DNA of 64,000 bases from Agapanthus africanus. Its lineage: Eukaryota > Streptophyta > Magnoliopsida > Asparagales > Amaryllidaceae. The stretch spans positions 755,105,632 to 755,169,631 of the forward strand of contig CM057340.1 in the NCBI GenBank assembly GCA_030015575.1, given 5' to 3'. The translations under genes were made by a program, and so were the position numbers. Below, piece after piece: positions 11,801-23,419 of this stretch; within the stretch, counting starts at the first letter, position 1; the number at the start of each line of letters is the position of its first letter. Below the pieces are notes generated by a model, which made no database searches, was not told the origin of the DNA, and was given only the letters and a program-made list of their open reading frames with translations.

Positions 11801-14800
11801 GCTAACAGGTCCAATATAGGATCCCAATCAAGCAAGTATAAGGTAAAGTGCCCAGCTATGTGGGACGCGCACTTGGAAACACGCTACACAGGCATTTTGG
11901 GTGGTAGAAACTAAGTGTTAACAAGACAATAGCCTATGCGGCTCAATTTTATTCACGCCTCTCGTGCATATGCACCTGCATAAAACATGTTTACAACTTT
12001 GAACAATACCATGAAGTTTTACATTGACAATAAACTTCTTAACGATGTTAGCATAATTTCTAACACAACCCATTGAATTAAAATTCTAAATATGAAGACA
12101 TGGAAACTAAATGAAAGTCTCCAGCCATAATATAGTATAATATTGTAGCAAAACAGATCCATTGAATTAAAATTCTAAATATGAAGACATGGAAACTAAA
12201 GGAAAGTCTCCAGCCATAATATAGTATAATATTGTAGCAAAACAGATCCATTGAATTAAAATTCTAAATGAAGGTTTCCGCCATAATATAGGAAGATTTT
12301 GTAAATATTTCGGGTGGGGGGAGAGCCAAGTACCTCTAATGAAAGTGATGCTTCCACTATCCTTCCTAAAGATCCAGTTCTTGCGTTTGTTAGCTTCTGT
12401 TCTTGAGATTTCAATCCAACAAATGAACTTTCAGGCTCTAAAAAACCTGTTCCATCTCCATTCCTAAAACAAGTTTGGACTAAGTCCTGGCAAGTAATCT
12501 CGATTTCGGGACTGATGGAATCGTTGGTCGATAAATACAGCTTACAATTAGGACTCAACCAAGGAACTTTTGTAACATCAGGAATATTATATCCAATTAA
12601 AGCTACGTGTGTTATAGTATCGGGGTAAAGTAGCAAACCCTCCATGTATCTGACCTTGAAAACTTCTAAGCTTTCTCTAATGCTGACTACACTTAGTAAA
12701 TACGGGGCACTATTTCTAACAGAGAGAGTACAAACAAATCCTTTCTCATCCCAAGGTACAAGAGGCTCAAAGAATATAGAGACTGAACCTATGAGAGAGT
12801 TATAAGTCGCTTTACTATCCACTTCAGCCTCGATCGGGACTATAATTGTTTCGATCTTATCTCGTGTGTAATTCTTTAGCTTTATGCATATAACTCCTGA
12901 GATCTTGCCTTTAACAGGAGGCCACAGGTTCATTTCCATGATAATCTCAGTGTTTAAAGGGGTCACTTCCCAATTCTTATGAGGTCTAATCTCCATCCAA
13001 GAGACCTCTATCTCCCCGGTTTTGCAAAAAGAACCAAACTGGCCAAAAGAAATTTGTGAGGATTCAACGCTACAAGTGAGATGAGTACGGTGTGTGCTCT
13101 CTGACTCGAATGAAATCCTTGCGGTGATTTCCTCAACATAAAGTATATCATCAAAAGTATTGTGCAAAGACAGATTCCAAAATAATCTTCCATCTAACAG
13201 AGGTTCAAAGCCTGCAAATGGCTCGATTTTGTAAGGCGGCTCGATGGCTAATCCTTTAGCATTGATTACAAAACCTCCAAAGTTCGTTTGCAAAACAACA
13301 TGAGCCAAAGCCAAACCAACCCTTTTTGGCACAAATACAAAAGTAATTGAGCCTGCTTCGCCAGGAGCCAATGACAACTTCTCAAAGTTATAAGCATAGA
13401 ATTGTTCATTTGAACTAAACAGCTCAAACACGTGCAATACGCTACTATTGTGCATGTTGCCCACGGTTAAATGAATCAAAGAAAGGGTGAACGGAGTATT
13501 CGTCCCCCAATCGAGTAAGGTGGGGCTTATCACTACATAAGGTGATGATAAACTTTCAAAAGAATATGAAAGTTGATTAACATTTAGTGAAGGTGACCCA
13601 TTGCAAGAACTGAAATTATCCGATTCAAGATATTTCTTTTCTGACTGCAGTCTGTCAAAATATGTTCCTAAGCCGATCAACGTTGAAGGAAAGCATAAGG
13701 AAGTAGATTGAGAGCACGCATTCTTGAGCTCAAGGTAGCCGGGTAAATTCACTTCGGTTTCAACTAAGCCATCAAAATCTCTGAAATTATCACATGCATC
13801 GTATAATAAACGATTCTGAATAACATCTATTTGATCCTTTCCTTCACAAGGCAAGAGCAACACCAAACAGAGCATCGCTGAAAACACAAATTGAAGACGG
13901 TAGCATGCGTTTGGCCACTGCAAACCTCCCCTGAAAATTTTATAAAAAGAAAAATATTCAGAACATATTTATAAACCAAAAGACCATTTTGTTTCTACTT
14001 CCATTTCTATGCAATTTATACTTCATAAATTTGAGCCAAACTCCTATATATGAAAAAAATCTCTCAATTACGTTGGTTCAATCTTGAAAAATAAAAACTA
14101 TTTCACAAAGAATCCTCAAGATGAGACGGTAAAAGGCCATCCGAACACCTAACGATTTTCTTAATCTCTTCAAAATCCCATTTGATTCCCGTTTAAGTCC
14201 TTGCTATATTTGTTTAAACTGGCATAACCTCTTCACAAGAAAAGCAATCATAAATTGTTCAAATTAAAACCAATTCAACAATTTTAAAGACCCCCCATGA
14301 AGAGAAGGGGTCATCATAATTCTAGCAATAACTTAATATTCTGCTTATCAGAACCCTATTTGCTTAATATTTCTATCCTTCCAATATTCCTAAATTTGTA
14401 TAGCTGCTTCTCAAGAACAAGCGCCATATAAGCAGTCAAAAATAGAAACCCATGTAACAAATTAACATATCTAAGAAATAAACACTACAAAATTCCATCA
14501 AAACAAATCCTTGGTGATTGATTGAGCATAAAAAAAATTTAAAAAAACATTTAACTTATTATTTAAGAGCTCTAAGGACACAAGCATCAATCAAAAATTC
14601 CCCTTTAAGAAAGAAGGGCCATCAGAATACTATCAATAGCTCAATACTCTGATCATCAAAAAAATCCATTGTACTTTCTATTTCAATTTTTCAATGTTTA
14701 CTAAAAAGGGGATAACTTATTCACAAGAAAAAGAACAATAGCAGCTTATCAAAAATAGAAACCCATGTAGCAACTTAACATATCTAACCACCAAAACTTC

Positions 14801-15131
14801 AAAAATCTATCAAATATCAAAATCTTTTTAGATTGAAAACAAAAACAAAACCTTTAACTCAAGCATCAACCAAAAAAATTAATAGCTCAATATTTTGATC
14901 ATCAAAAACCCATGTGCTTGTTATTTTGATCCTTTCAAGCTTATTCACAATAAAAATGGAATCCCATGTAGCAAGTTTACGTTTTTAAGCTACAAACACA
15001 ACAATAATATAAAAAAAACCATCATAAAAAACAAAAAAAAAATTGAAAACAGAATCAAGAGAAAATATTGAAGGAATCTTTTTTGGGGGATAAACTCACC
15101 ATGAGATGAGGCAAAAGCTTTTCCTTGCCAT
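7959..15131 (-). CDS. TMEM131-family (TMEM131-like) membrane protein, four exons
   Basis: Exons on the minus strand are 15131-15100, 13930-12334, 10386-9347 and 8805-7959. They total 3516 nt and encode 1171 aa, with GT-AG junctions keeping frame throughout. The N-terminus is a hydrophobic signal or anchor (about residues 20-40). Residues 110-250 hold the TMEM131 N-terminal pattern: a Ser-Pro/Leu-Asp-Trp-Gly strand, then a Leu-Ala-Pro-Gly-Glu-Ala-Gly segment and a Pro-Pro-Tyr-Lys-Ile-Glu-Pro-Phe turn, as in PapD-like/Ig-like repeats. More beta-rich repeats follow. A single transmembrane helix lies near residues 835-854, then a roughly 315-residue hydrophilic tail with a basic cluster (RGRRRKKR, 973-980) and Ser/Pro-rich stretches. 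Animal TMEM131 works in the ER-Golgi route, where it helps secrete collagen. The plant role is not known to me, so cargo secretion or wall-protein export is inference. All key sections are present and I see no break. Confidence 0.88.
8990..9136. repeat. GC-rich palindromic insert in intron 3
   Basis: A compact block of inverted motifs lies inside intron 3 (9346-8806). The perfect 18-bp palindrome TAGGCCCCATGGGGCCTA is at 9040-9057, and outer arms GGGGTCTCC...CTGCAGGCC pair loosely with GGTGTCCCTGCAGGCCCC. It could fold as a hairpin and is probably a small foldback or MITE-type insertion. No target duplication was identified. Confidence 0.45.
9347..10386 (-). CDS. TMEM131-like gene, exon 3
   Basis: The acceptor TTTCGCAG precedes 10386 and the donor CAG/GTTAGT follows 9347. 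The exon encodes the later lumenal repeats (including a Cys pair around CASNGFMIHNC), the membrane helix LLVLIITAFVVCLVFFFLL and the start of the tail. It begins with TTG as an internal Leu codon, not a start. Confidence 0.85.
11244..11588. mobile_element. MITE with about 60-bp inverted repeats in intron 2
   Basis: The left end TTGGCTTAAATGAGGG and following C-rich runs (about 11244-11303) are mirrored by the reverse complement of the right end (about 11528-11588), which reads TTGGCTTAAATGCAGG with the same C-rich runs. The interior is non-coding. At 345 bp with long imperfect TIRs this is a MITE-like or foldback unit in intron 2 of the TMEM131-like gene. No clear target duplication was seen. 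Confidence 0.65.
12070..12292. repeat. 89-bp tandem repeat in intron 2
   Basis: The unit starting CCATTGAATTAAAATTC occurs at 12070, 12159 and 12248, a period of 89 bases. The first two copies are complete and nearly identical, and the third is partial and diverged. The array ends about 40 bases before the splice donor of exon 2. Confidence 0.85.
12334..13930 (-). CDS. TMEM131-like gene, exon 2
   Basis: The acceptor TTTTCAG ends at 13931 and the donor AG/GTACTT follows 12334. The exon gives about 532 residues: signal or anchor, the TMEM131 N-terminal domain and further beta-sandwich repeats with several possible N-glycosylation sites (Asn-X-Ser/Thr). Reading past 12334 runs into intron and a proline-rich tail that is not part of the protein. 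Confidence 0.85.
15100..15131 (-). CDS. TMEM131-like gene, exon 1 (start codon exon)
   Basis: A 32-nt coding exon that ORF finders miss. ATGGCAAGGAAAAGC starts at 15131 and the exon ends TCATG before the donor GTGAGT at 15099. Two bases carry over, and joining to exon 2 forms a Trp codon in frame. This adds a true ATG to exon 2, which has no ATG at its 5' end (it opens with GGGAGGTTTG), and it completes the hydrophobic N-terminal signal. Confidence 0.75.
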
Positions 15132-15360
15132 TGTTCGTGTTCATTCAGCTTCTCTCTCTTCCGTGCCTGCTAAAAGGAAAAGATGAAGGTGAGAATTTTA
15201 ATGCAGGAGATGAAATGACCGATATGCCCCTGCTCCGATTCCCTAGATTGGGGGTTGCTGGCCGTTGAAATAGGGGGTGGGGGTGGGGGTGGGGCATGAG
15301 GGTAGAATTGGAATTCTAAGATGGATGAGAGGGACCTAATATATATTGTTGTCAACAAGA
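15132..15360 (-). promoter_or_regulatory. 5' UTR and possible core promoter of the TMEM131-like gene
   Basis: Upstream of the ATG at 15131 the minus strand is pyrimidine-rich, typical of a plant 5' leader. An AATATATATT stretch at about 15339-15348 is the best TATA candidate, which would give a leader near 180 nt. G-rich runs at 15275-15295 lie between. The transcription start is not fixed by the sequence alone. Confidence 0.35.
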
Positions 15361-17553
15361 GTGGTTTAACTTTAATAAAGTTTACTTAATTAGTTATTAA
15401 TAATGAAATGCCAAAATAATAAACAAATAAAGATGAAAAGTGTGGAGTTGTATTTTCAAGAATTGGTTCCGGCGTGTTGTTTTTTATTGTGATTTGGGTC
15501 ATTTAAACTTACTAAATCTTTGACAAATATTTGAGAGCATTTTCTAATCTTTTACTATTTTTGGACTCAAATCAAATCCATGAGAGAGTAATTTAAGATT
15601 CAAAATTTTTATCATTTTATGTCATTGTTGGTGTATGTTAGACTGGTGGAACCATGATTCACATTAATTAAGAGTATACCAGCATTGGTTGTGAGTATTA
15701 CCTACTATGTTTTTTCATTGGCGTGCAGTGATTTTTAGAAGATGAAGGATTCATCAGCCTTCATAATTTGATTGAATCTTAACGCTCTAGGAAGCATTAT
15801 TCAGTATATACACCATTTGATTTTATTGATGAAGTTAAACGTATCATATGATTTTATTGGTGAAGTCAAACGTTGAAGGATGAACTTCTTTATTCAATGA
15901 TTTTTATTGAATGAATACAAATTCAAATGCCTCCCATATTTTTACTCAAAATAATAGAGACTAATAGAGAATTAAGTCGCAACAAATTTCAAAAACCATA
16001 CGGAACAAAAATTGTTTTTTGAACCATTATGACTGATTTACAGTCATAGAAACGCCAGCGGTGTAATGAGCAACAATTTTTCAAGCACAATATATGTTTG
16101 GTATATGCCAAAATATTTTTATTTCATTTTACCTGAACTTTCAGACGACTTCACCGCTGCGTTTAAGTCAATTCCATGACTTTCAGACGACTTCATCGCT
16201 GCGTTTAAGTCATTTCCATGCAATGCGAAATTAGCAGCATCATTATCATTTCAAAAAAAAATTATGTGGGATACAGTAATTGAATGATGTCTTCTATGGC
16301 TACAAAAAGTTAGTACTTGCTTTCAATGCAGTGGTAGGAGCAGATTCAAGAGTGGCAGGGCCACCTATTTGTATAAAGATTTTGAGCTAGGGTTACAACA
16401 ATTCTTGACATGAGCCAAATTTTGCCATGGCTTGGGAGCCTACATCACAAGTTGGTGGTCTGTTTCTTATATTGCATCTGATACATACCTTTTATAAATT
16501 TCATTTATGTATGACTGCTACAAATTAATTGTAATTAAAAGTTGCATCTTTTTCTCAAGTAAGATGCCTCTCTAGACTCCCATTTCTTATTAAAAGTTGC
16601 ATCATTCCCAATATTATCGTGTGTTTAATAATACTTTATGTGGCCTGTGCAGAATCAATGTAGAGCCCTTAATTTGTTGGATTGAAGAATTATGCAACTT
16701 ATGTAGTAATGTTTACCACGCTTTGATAATGGATTGAAACACAACCAATCTGTATTAATTCCAAGCATGAAAAAAGTTTGTTATCTGTCGATTTAATCAT
16801 TATCGTCTATTTTCAACAATGTCATGTCCATACATAAAACCTATCCCGAAATACAACTTTCAATAAGAAAGTTTTTCTTCTCAAAAGATACAGAGATTAC
16901 AGATAGCTTAATATTCCCAAATTGCTATTCTTTGCCTCGTAATCGATATCCTAAGTTAATTTTATGTTGGGAATAGAAAATAACAGCACTCATTATCAAT
17001 AAACTATTTCTTCCAGGAAAATCAAGCTAAAATAATCACAAAAGGACTCCTTCATTAATTAGCACCTTTAGCAATTAATCTAGTTTGAACAATTGTATTA
17101 GAGTTGAACAACCTACATTATCCTATGTTTGATGGTGTTCATCTATAAAGGTCAAAGCATTTCATCATATATTGACATAAGGAACGATTTTCCTTTTTCT
17201 TTTTTCTACAAGGTAATAAAAAAAAGTTGATGATATAATTAATCTAGTTTGAACAATTGTATTAGAGTTGAACAACCTCAAAGCAAATTGGGGATATTAA
17301 GAAGTCAAATGTGAGAAAGAAAAGGACATAAAAAAGAATGAAGGGAAAATGAGAAGAATGAGAGACATGGCACTTTAAATTAAATGAAGCCTAGGAGTCC
17401 ATTAAATAAAGCAAAGGCCTTTATTGAGCCACATTAAAGGAACCCCATTCGATACGCCTAACGAGACTCATGCGTCACCAATCAAACAACCTTTTGTTTA
17501 AAATAAGAGAGGATAAACATATATATAGGATATTAAGATACACCAATAAACCA
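15361..17553. other. Intergenic AT-rich region with short duplications
   Basis: No gene seen. Two small direct duplications stand out. A 42-bp unit starting CTTTCAGACGACTTCA is in tandem at 16138-16179 and 16180-16221. A 43-bp block starting AATTAATCTAG lies at 17073-17115 and again at 17237-17279, 164 bases on. Promoters of an upstream gene cannot be told apart here. Confidence 0.6.
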
Positions 17554-18466
17554 TAGCTTAGTCGGTATTACACTTCATCTCATAAGGAGAGTGGAGGGGT
17601 TCGAATCCCATAAGGGGGGAAGTGGCCACAAATTCGTGAGTCCTGGATGCGTGTGTATTGTGTATGGATGTGGTGGTGTGTGCTTTGGCTGGGGGTTTGT
17701 TGGTACTACACTTCATCTCATGGGAAGAGTTGCATGGTTTGAATCCCATGAGGGGGGAGCGGGCCTCAAATTAATTATTTCAGAGCAAATTCATGGGGTC
17801 TCTGAGTGCGTGTGTGGCGTCTGTTTTGGATGAGGCTTTGGCTGGGGGTTTGTTGGTACTACACTGCATCTCATGGGAAGAGTTGCATGGTTTGAATCCC
17901 ATGAGGGGGGAGCGGCCACAAATTAATTATTTCAGAGCAAATTCATGGGGTCTCTGAGTGCGTGTGTGGCGTCTGTTTTGGATGAGGTTTACATGTCGGT
18001 TCTCAACAAAAGAAGAAGAAGATATACACACCTTATTTTTCCAATAATACTTTTTTTAATTTTTTCCGGCACTTATGGTGGAACCAAAGAAGCTTGCATT
18101 GCATTTTAACATAAAAGCCGGTTAATTTTTTTAAATGCGTGCATATATAGGCTTTGGCTGGGGGTTTGTTGGTACTACACTGCATCTCATGGGAAGAGTT
18201 GCATGGTTTGAATCCCATGAGGGGGGAGCGGCCACAAATTAATTATTTCAGAGCAAATTCATGGGGTCTCTGAGTGCGTGTGTGGCGTCTGTTTTGGATG
18301 AGGTTTACATGTCGGTTCTCAACAAAAGAAGAAGAAGATATACACACCTTATTTTTCCAATAATACTTTTTTTAATTTTTTCTGGCACTTATGGTGGAAC
18401 CAAAGAAGCTTGCATTGCATTTTAACATAAAAGCCGGTTAATTTTTTTAAATGCGTGCACATATAA
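17554..18466 (+). repeat. Tandem array of tRNA-derived SINE-like units
   Basis: The first unit has box A TAGCTTAGTCGGT (17554-17566) and a perfect box B GGTTCGAATCCC (17598-17609). Related units follow at about 17690, 17843 and 18159, each with the TGTTGGTACTACAC start and GGTTTGAATCCC. Units 2 and 3 are 152 bases apart. The segment 17835-18150 is duplicated in tandem as 18151-18466 (period 316). No cloverleaf forms, so these are SINE copies rather than tRNA genes. Confidence 0.65.
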
Positions 18467-20969
18467 GTTTTGATTTAAGATGTTACAGATATATAATAAT
18501 AAATAGGCTCCGGTGCGCTAAACCTCCATGTTTGTTGGCCATATCCCATAAAACCCCCAAAATGTTTGTGAAAACCTCCATAACTAACGGTGACACGTCA
18601 TCATTATTAATGTCAAATCACTGCCACGTCAGCCAAAAAGTTTAGGCGGAATATGAAATTTGATTTTTTATTTATCATAATTTAGATATGATAAAATTAT
18701 ATTTTATTGATGCAACTATCATACTATTTTAGCAATAAATAAATAAATATTTATGAAAATTTGTATGCCTTTATTTTCATTTCTTCAATGATCTTTTAAT
18801 ACTTTTGATGGATTTTCTGGAAAAAAGAAATTAATTTTTGAAAGAGAACTGGATGAGATTTTATTTAAAATGAGAGATTCTATTTGGGGACGGGAGGGGG
18901 AGCGGGTAGAGATTATTTTTGTACCATTTGAATATTTAAATAGAAATCGATGATACGATGATATGGATAGCGTGAAATGAGAAGATTTTAAAGAGGATTT
19001 TTCTTCCTATTTTTATTTTATAGTTATTCCCTATAAAAAGCAAAGACCCGCTGCATCAACACAAAAGTACGAGACCAATTTGATCACTTTGACAGTTTTG
19101 CGTTATAATGTCTGATATACACTTATCTACGGACATAATTACACATACATGGAATAATAAGAAGGAAAAGATGGATCGAAATTGTAAATGTAGGTATTAG
19201 AGTTGATTTAGCAGTACCTCCGAATGCCAATGCCACCACAACGATAAAGACTATTGAGATTCATCAACGACTTGCATCATGTTACCACCAAATATTAAAA
19301 AAAAAACCATTATTGTTATTTTAAACAATGCTTTTTTATGTTTATAACTAAATTAATTTAAATGTTTGTTGTCCAATTTACATTAATCTGTATCATGTTT
19401 TTCTCAGCTTTACTTTATTTGTGTTCACAATAGGATCTTGTTGTGTGTTTGTGTGCTCTTTATCGACCAAAATCCATGTGTTTGTAGTTTGTTGATGCCT
19501 TCAAGTCACGGTTTATGTAATTAATATTGCATACCAATTGATCCAATATGACATTATTAGCTCCAAAACTATATCTGCACTTACAGACAAATTAATTAGT
19601 GCAATAGTATCTCCCTCGAGAGATGGGCCGGCCGTCGTTGAAGGAAAGAGAGAACATTCTTCATATAAAATGTATTAGGCCCTAAATTGGATGGACTAAA
19701 TGACATGAAACAACAAAAATAATGGTTGTCCCGCCTTTATATTTTATTGATAAAACATAGATTACAGTTACAAATGATTTTAGCATTTATATCAAACTTT
19801 TGACCCTTCGGTCACAACTTCATCTTGAAGACCGAGATGTAAGAGCATAGTTGATATCTAAATCTCCTACATACCGAGCCTCAAGCCGAATCATGACCAT
19901 CGACTACACCGCCTAACCTGCTCTCAATGTCCGAGAGTATGAATGGACGTCTAAATCACTCGGTCGTTTGTCACTAGACCGAGTGGGTGCCGATTTGCCT
20001 TGCTTAGACCGAGACCAATCTCAGAATCGCTATACAAGGGCATGGATGGACGTCTAAATCCTTTCTCCTATGACCACCAAGTTTGACTCGGACGGAGATC
20101 AGGATTAGTTCTATTATCACGATATGAGAGTAGGGATGGACGTCTAAACCCGTAACATCCTTAAAACTTATGTACGGTATTTCCTTGAATAAAACTACAT
20201 TAATGAGTTTTATTATTTTATTGGGCTTAATTATCATTAGTTAAATGGTAATACATTAATTAGTCATAAGAATCATATCATGTCTTATTTCTTATCTATT
20301 TTCCTATTTGATATAGGACTCTTATGATATCCGACCCGCATGCACGTTGTTAAATCCATATTCTCATATTCCTTTCCTCACAAAACAAAACCCTAACCGA
20401 CCTATCTCTTTTTCCTCTTCTCGAGACCGAACCCTAACCCTAAACCGAGCACGTCATCGCTGATCTTCATCATCATCGCCATCGTCGTGAGCAATCGTCT
20501 TCTTTCCATCTCGATCCTTCAAGCATCCAAACCGAGCTGATCATCGTCACCGAGCATCCTAGCGTAGATCTTGCGTGGGTTTCAAGCATCGTATTTACAT
20601 CAACGTTCTGTTCACGAGATCGTCATCGAGGCAAGTATTCAATACTTGTTCACATGCTATAGCAAGATTAGATCTTGCTAATATATTATAATAAGAGAAT
20701 AATGCAGGAAAGAGGCCCTAGGAGGCATTTTGCGTTAGGTGACGGCAAAATGTACGCCCTCCACCATTTTATTCGATGATCGGTATTTTCCAACTTGATA
20801 TCTATCCTCTAATTTGTCGGTATACCAAATTTCATATGATCACAACATCATTTCACTGTTAATTTAGAAATGTAAAAAGTTCTATTGTCGGTAAATGTAA
20901 AAAGTTCTATTGTCGGTAAATCGTTAATTTTGCACCCACTAAATTAACGGTAAAATGGTGTTGTAATCA
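18467..20969. other. Intergenic region with an LTR-like fragment
   Basis: No gene seen. From about 19740 to 20700 the text looks like an LTR piece. A motif GGATGGACGTCTAAA occurs three times (about 19943, 20045, 20135). A possible LTR start GTAACATCCTTAAAAC lies at about 20151. A leader rich in AACCCTAACC and CATCATC text follows, ending in a donor-like GAGGCAAGTATTC at about 20631-20643. That donor and the following ACATGCTA resemble the element at 59009-62372. A 24-bp tandem duplication (TGTAAAAAGTTC...) is at 20871-20918. Confidence 0.4.
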
Positions 20970-23400
20970 TGTAACGACTCTGATTTTACTGTACGAAAAT
21001 TTTTAAGTTAATTTACAAAAAAGAGTTTACAAGTCTGAGTACAATTTATAAGTTATTTTTGTTTAAGAATAGCAAGAATCAACTTGTAGCTCACTGGTGA
21101 AGTCTTGAACTGCTGTGACGTAGCCTATGTATTTGAATCCCTTCAGGCACATTATATTTTTCCGAATTTTCTTTTAAACGTTTTGGAAGCCCAAAAGTTT
21201 ACACGTACACTGCACATAAAAATAAAAATTCAGGAAAAATAAACATGTGCATAATGATATATATACAGAGTACGACACGTGGCCAAGATCCGACGGCTCC
21301 CCTCCATAAGATGGCCGGCGAGATCCTTGATTGGGCCGGCGGGGACGGGTCGACCATAACAAAAAGTCCCCGTGCTCTGCACACAAAATTCTTCCCCTGC
21401 CCTTATCATCCTTGCACTGTTTGATTTTTCTGAAATTAAACAGAGACTTCAATTTCATTTTTAAATCCAATTTTAATGCATTTTAATTCATTCTGATAAT
21501 TCCAAAACCCTAATTCCATACTATAAATACAACCCCATACCCTAACCCTTCCTCATTCTAAAAATTCTATCCAAAATTCTTAAATTTTCTCAAGTACAAG
21601 TGGAGTAGAAATGGAGTTAGCTAAAGATCAACTTCCGGCGAGAAATCGAGCAAGTTTTGGCAACCCCGCGACGCCACGACAACTACACCCTCTTCTTCTA
21701 CCTAATCTTCATCTTTCTAGCTTGTAAGTCCCCTCTTATCATCCCCCTTCTTCTCTAAAATATCTTTTCAAATTAAATATCGGTAAGTGGAGTTAGTACC
21801 GATGTAAATCTTCTGAACTATAAAATCACACTTTTTAATTATATATTGTTCATCCAACTTTTACATAATATTTGTAACACTATTATAAATGTTTAGAACC
21901 AACTTTCACTCTAACACATCATGTTAAATAAATTAAATCTCACTTTTACATGAAAATACCAAGAACTTTATATACGTCATTTTTATTCCTTTGTTTGTAC
22001 ATACCTCTAGAAAATATCAAGGGGTAATGATATACCCCTCACATACATACATGTTTACATACCACGATACTCTTTTGAACATATTTTTGTGGCAAATACA
22101 ATATTTCATTAAAATACCATGAACTATAAAAACCCGGTTTTCTTTGAATTGTATTATCAAAACTCTTTGCGATTATGCCTCTACAACCCCTTTTAGGAGA
22201 CCCATTATTTGATGGTGCGGATTATCACACATCCTTGGGCTAGTAGAGCGAGATGCAGACTTCCTCACGGAGCATTCGGTCTCGAAAGATTTTTAATACG
22301 ATTTTTTAAGAAAAACGAGATTTTCTATTTAATAACAAAATTAATTTTTATAAATATATAAATATTATCAAACCACATATTTTCAAGATATAATAAAATT
22401 CCATGTTTTCTAAAAGATAAAAAAATGACAAGTTTCAACAAAATACCCTTAAGTTATCCAAAAGACAAGTTTTACACTAAAATACCTTGAACTATCCAAG
22501 CTACACTATTATCATTAAAATACTTCACATTCTTAAAATTCACAATTATGGAAACCCTAAATAATATAAATAAATACTCGAGATTTATTTTTGAAAATAT
22601 ATAAAATATTTTTCATAAAACCCCCTCGAGTTATATAAAATTACATTTAAGGACTTTAGTAGATATGGTTTTAAGCGGGATCAATTCTCTTGAGTCTCAG
22701 GGAGCCGGAGAAAGTGAGTGTTTGATTATTTAAGGTAGAAAAAACTTAATGGAGTTATCAATGGTAATTGTCTTGAAAAAGACATAAATCTCACAGTCCA
22801 TTTGCAGCAGTTACCGATAACCCCCAAAGCTAATTCAGGATTCAAATCAGTTCTAAGTGTCTGACTCAAATCTGAGTCCAAATCAATCTGAGTTTAATCC
22901 AAACTCAATCCAATTCAACATGAATCCAATATACCAACATGAATACTTGAACCTGAACCTGAATATCAGAACAAGATCAACCCGCAAACATGACTTGACT
23001 TGACTAAACCATGGCTATAACTGGACTTGATTACATGACTACTTGTTTATATTCTGAACCTGATTACATGAATAACTTGTATCCATGGTCTCGACAAATC
23101 TGATAACTATAATTCAATACAATACATTACGGGGTTTTAAAGGGGTAGATTGGTACGGAATGTATTAAAAGTGGCACAATGATGGACACTAAAAGACACC
23201 TACATAAACTCTCGTGCCGTTGTCCCGTGGGTTTTGACGGGGCCTTGTACTTACATGTTACCATAGTCCATGAAATAGTTGGACTCCTCTCGTAGATACA
23301 TTCTGTATCGAGCTATAAACAACTATGTTAATATAACAAACATATACCACTTCTCACTCTGAGCATGCATACTCAGGTCGTCAGAGCGACATAATATCAA
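20970..23400 (+). repeat. Diverged gypsy (Tekay/Del-like) LTR, truncated
   Basis: It begins TGTAACGACTCTG at 20970 and follows the same order of blocks as the other gypsy LTRs here: tRNA-like segment (21087-21141), TATA box CTATAAATAC (21521-21530), GTAAGTCCC (21724), the CGGAGCATTCGGTC block (about 22265), GGAGCCGGAG (about 22702) and GGGGTAGATTGG (about 23141). Identity to the other copies is clearly lower. The terminal GCGTGACA is missing; the copy fades into another repeat near 23400. No polypurine tract precedes it. Confidence 0.65.
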
Positions 23401-23419
23401 TGTGTGTGTATGTGTGTAA

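Noticed and set aside
12256-13923. Taking the exon 2 frame as a complete single-exon gene
   Set aside because: It starts with TTG and ends beyond a clear splice donor at 12334; exons 1, 3 and 4 join in frame.
17554-17609. Possible tRNA gene with perfect box B
   Set aside because: No acceptor stem pairing and the downstream copies are tandem repeats, so it is a SINE head.
18500-18660. MITE-like unit near 18.5 kb
   Set aside because: AAACCTCC/ACGTCA text hints at inverted ends, but no matching terminus could be fixed.
20428-20446. Telomere-like AACCCTAACCCTAAACC text
   Set aside because: Only about two to three units inside an LTR-like leader; similar AACCCTA text is common in these leaders. 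Not a telomere or interstitial array.
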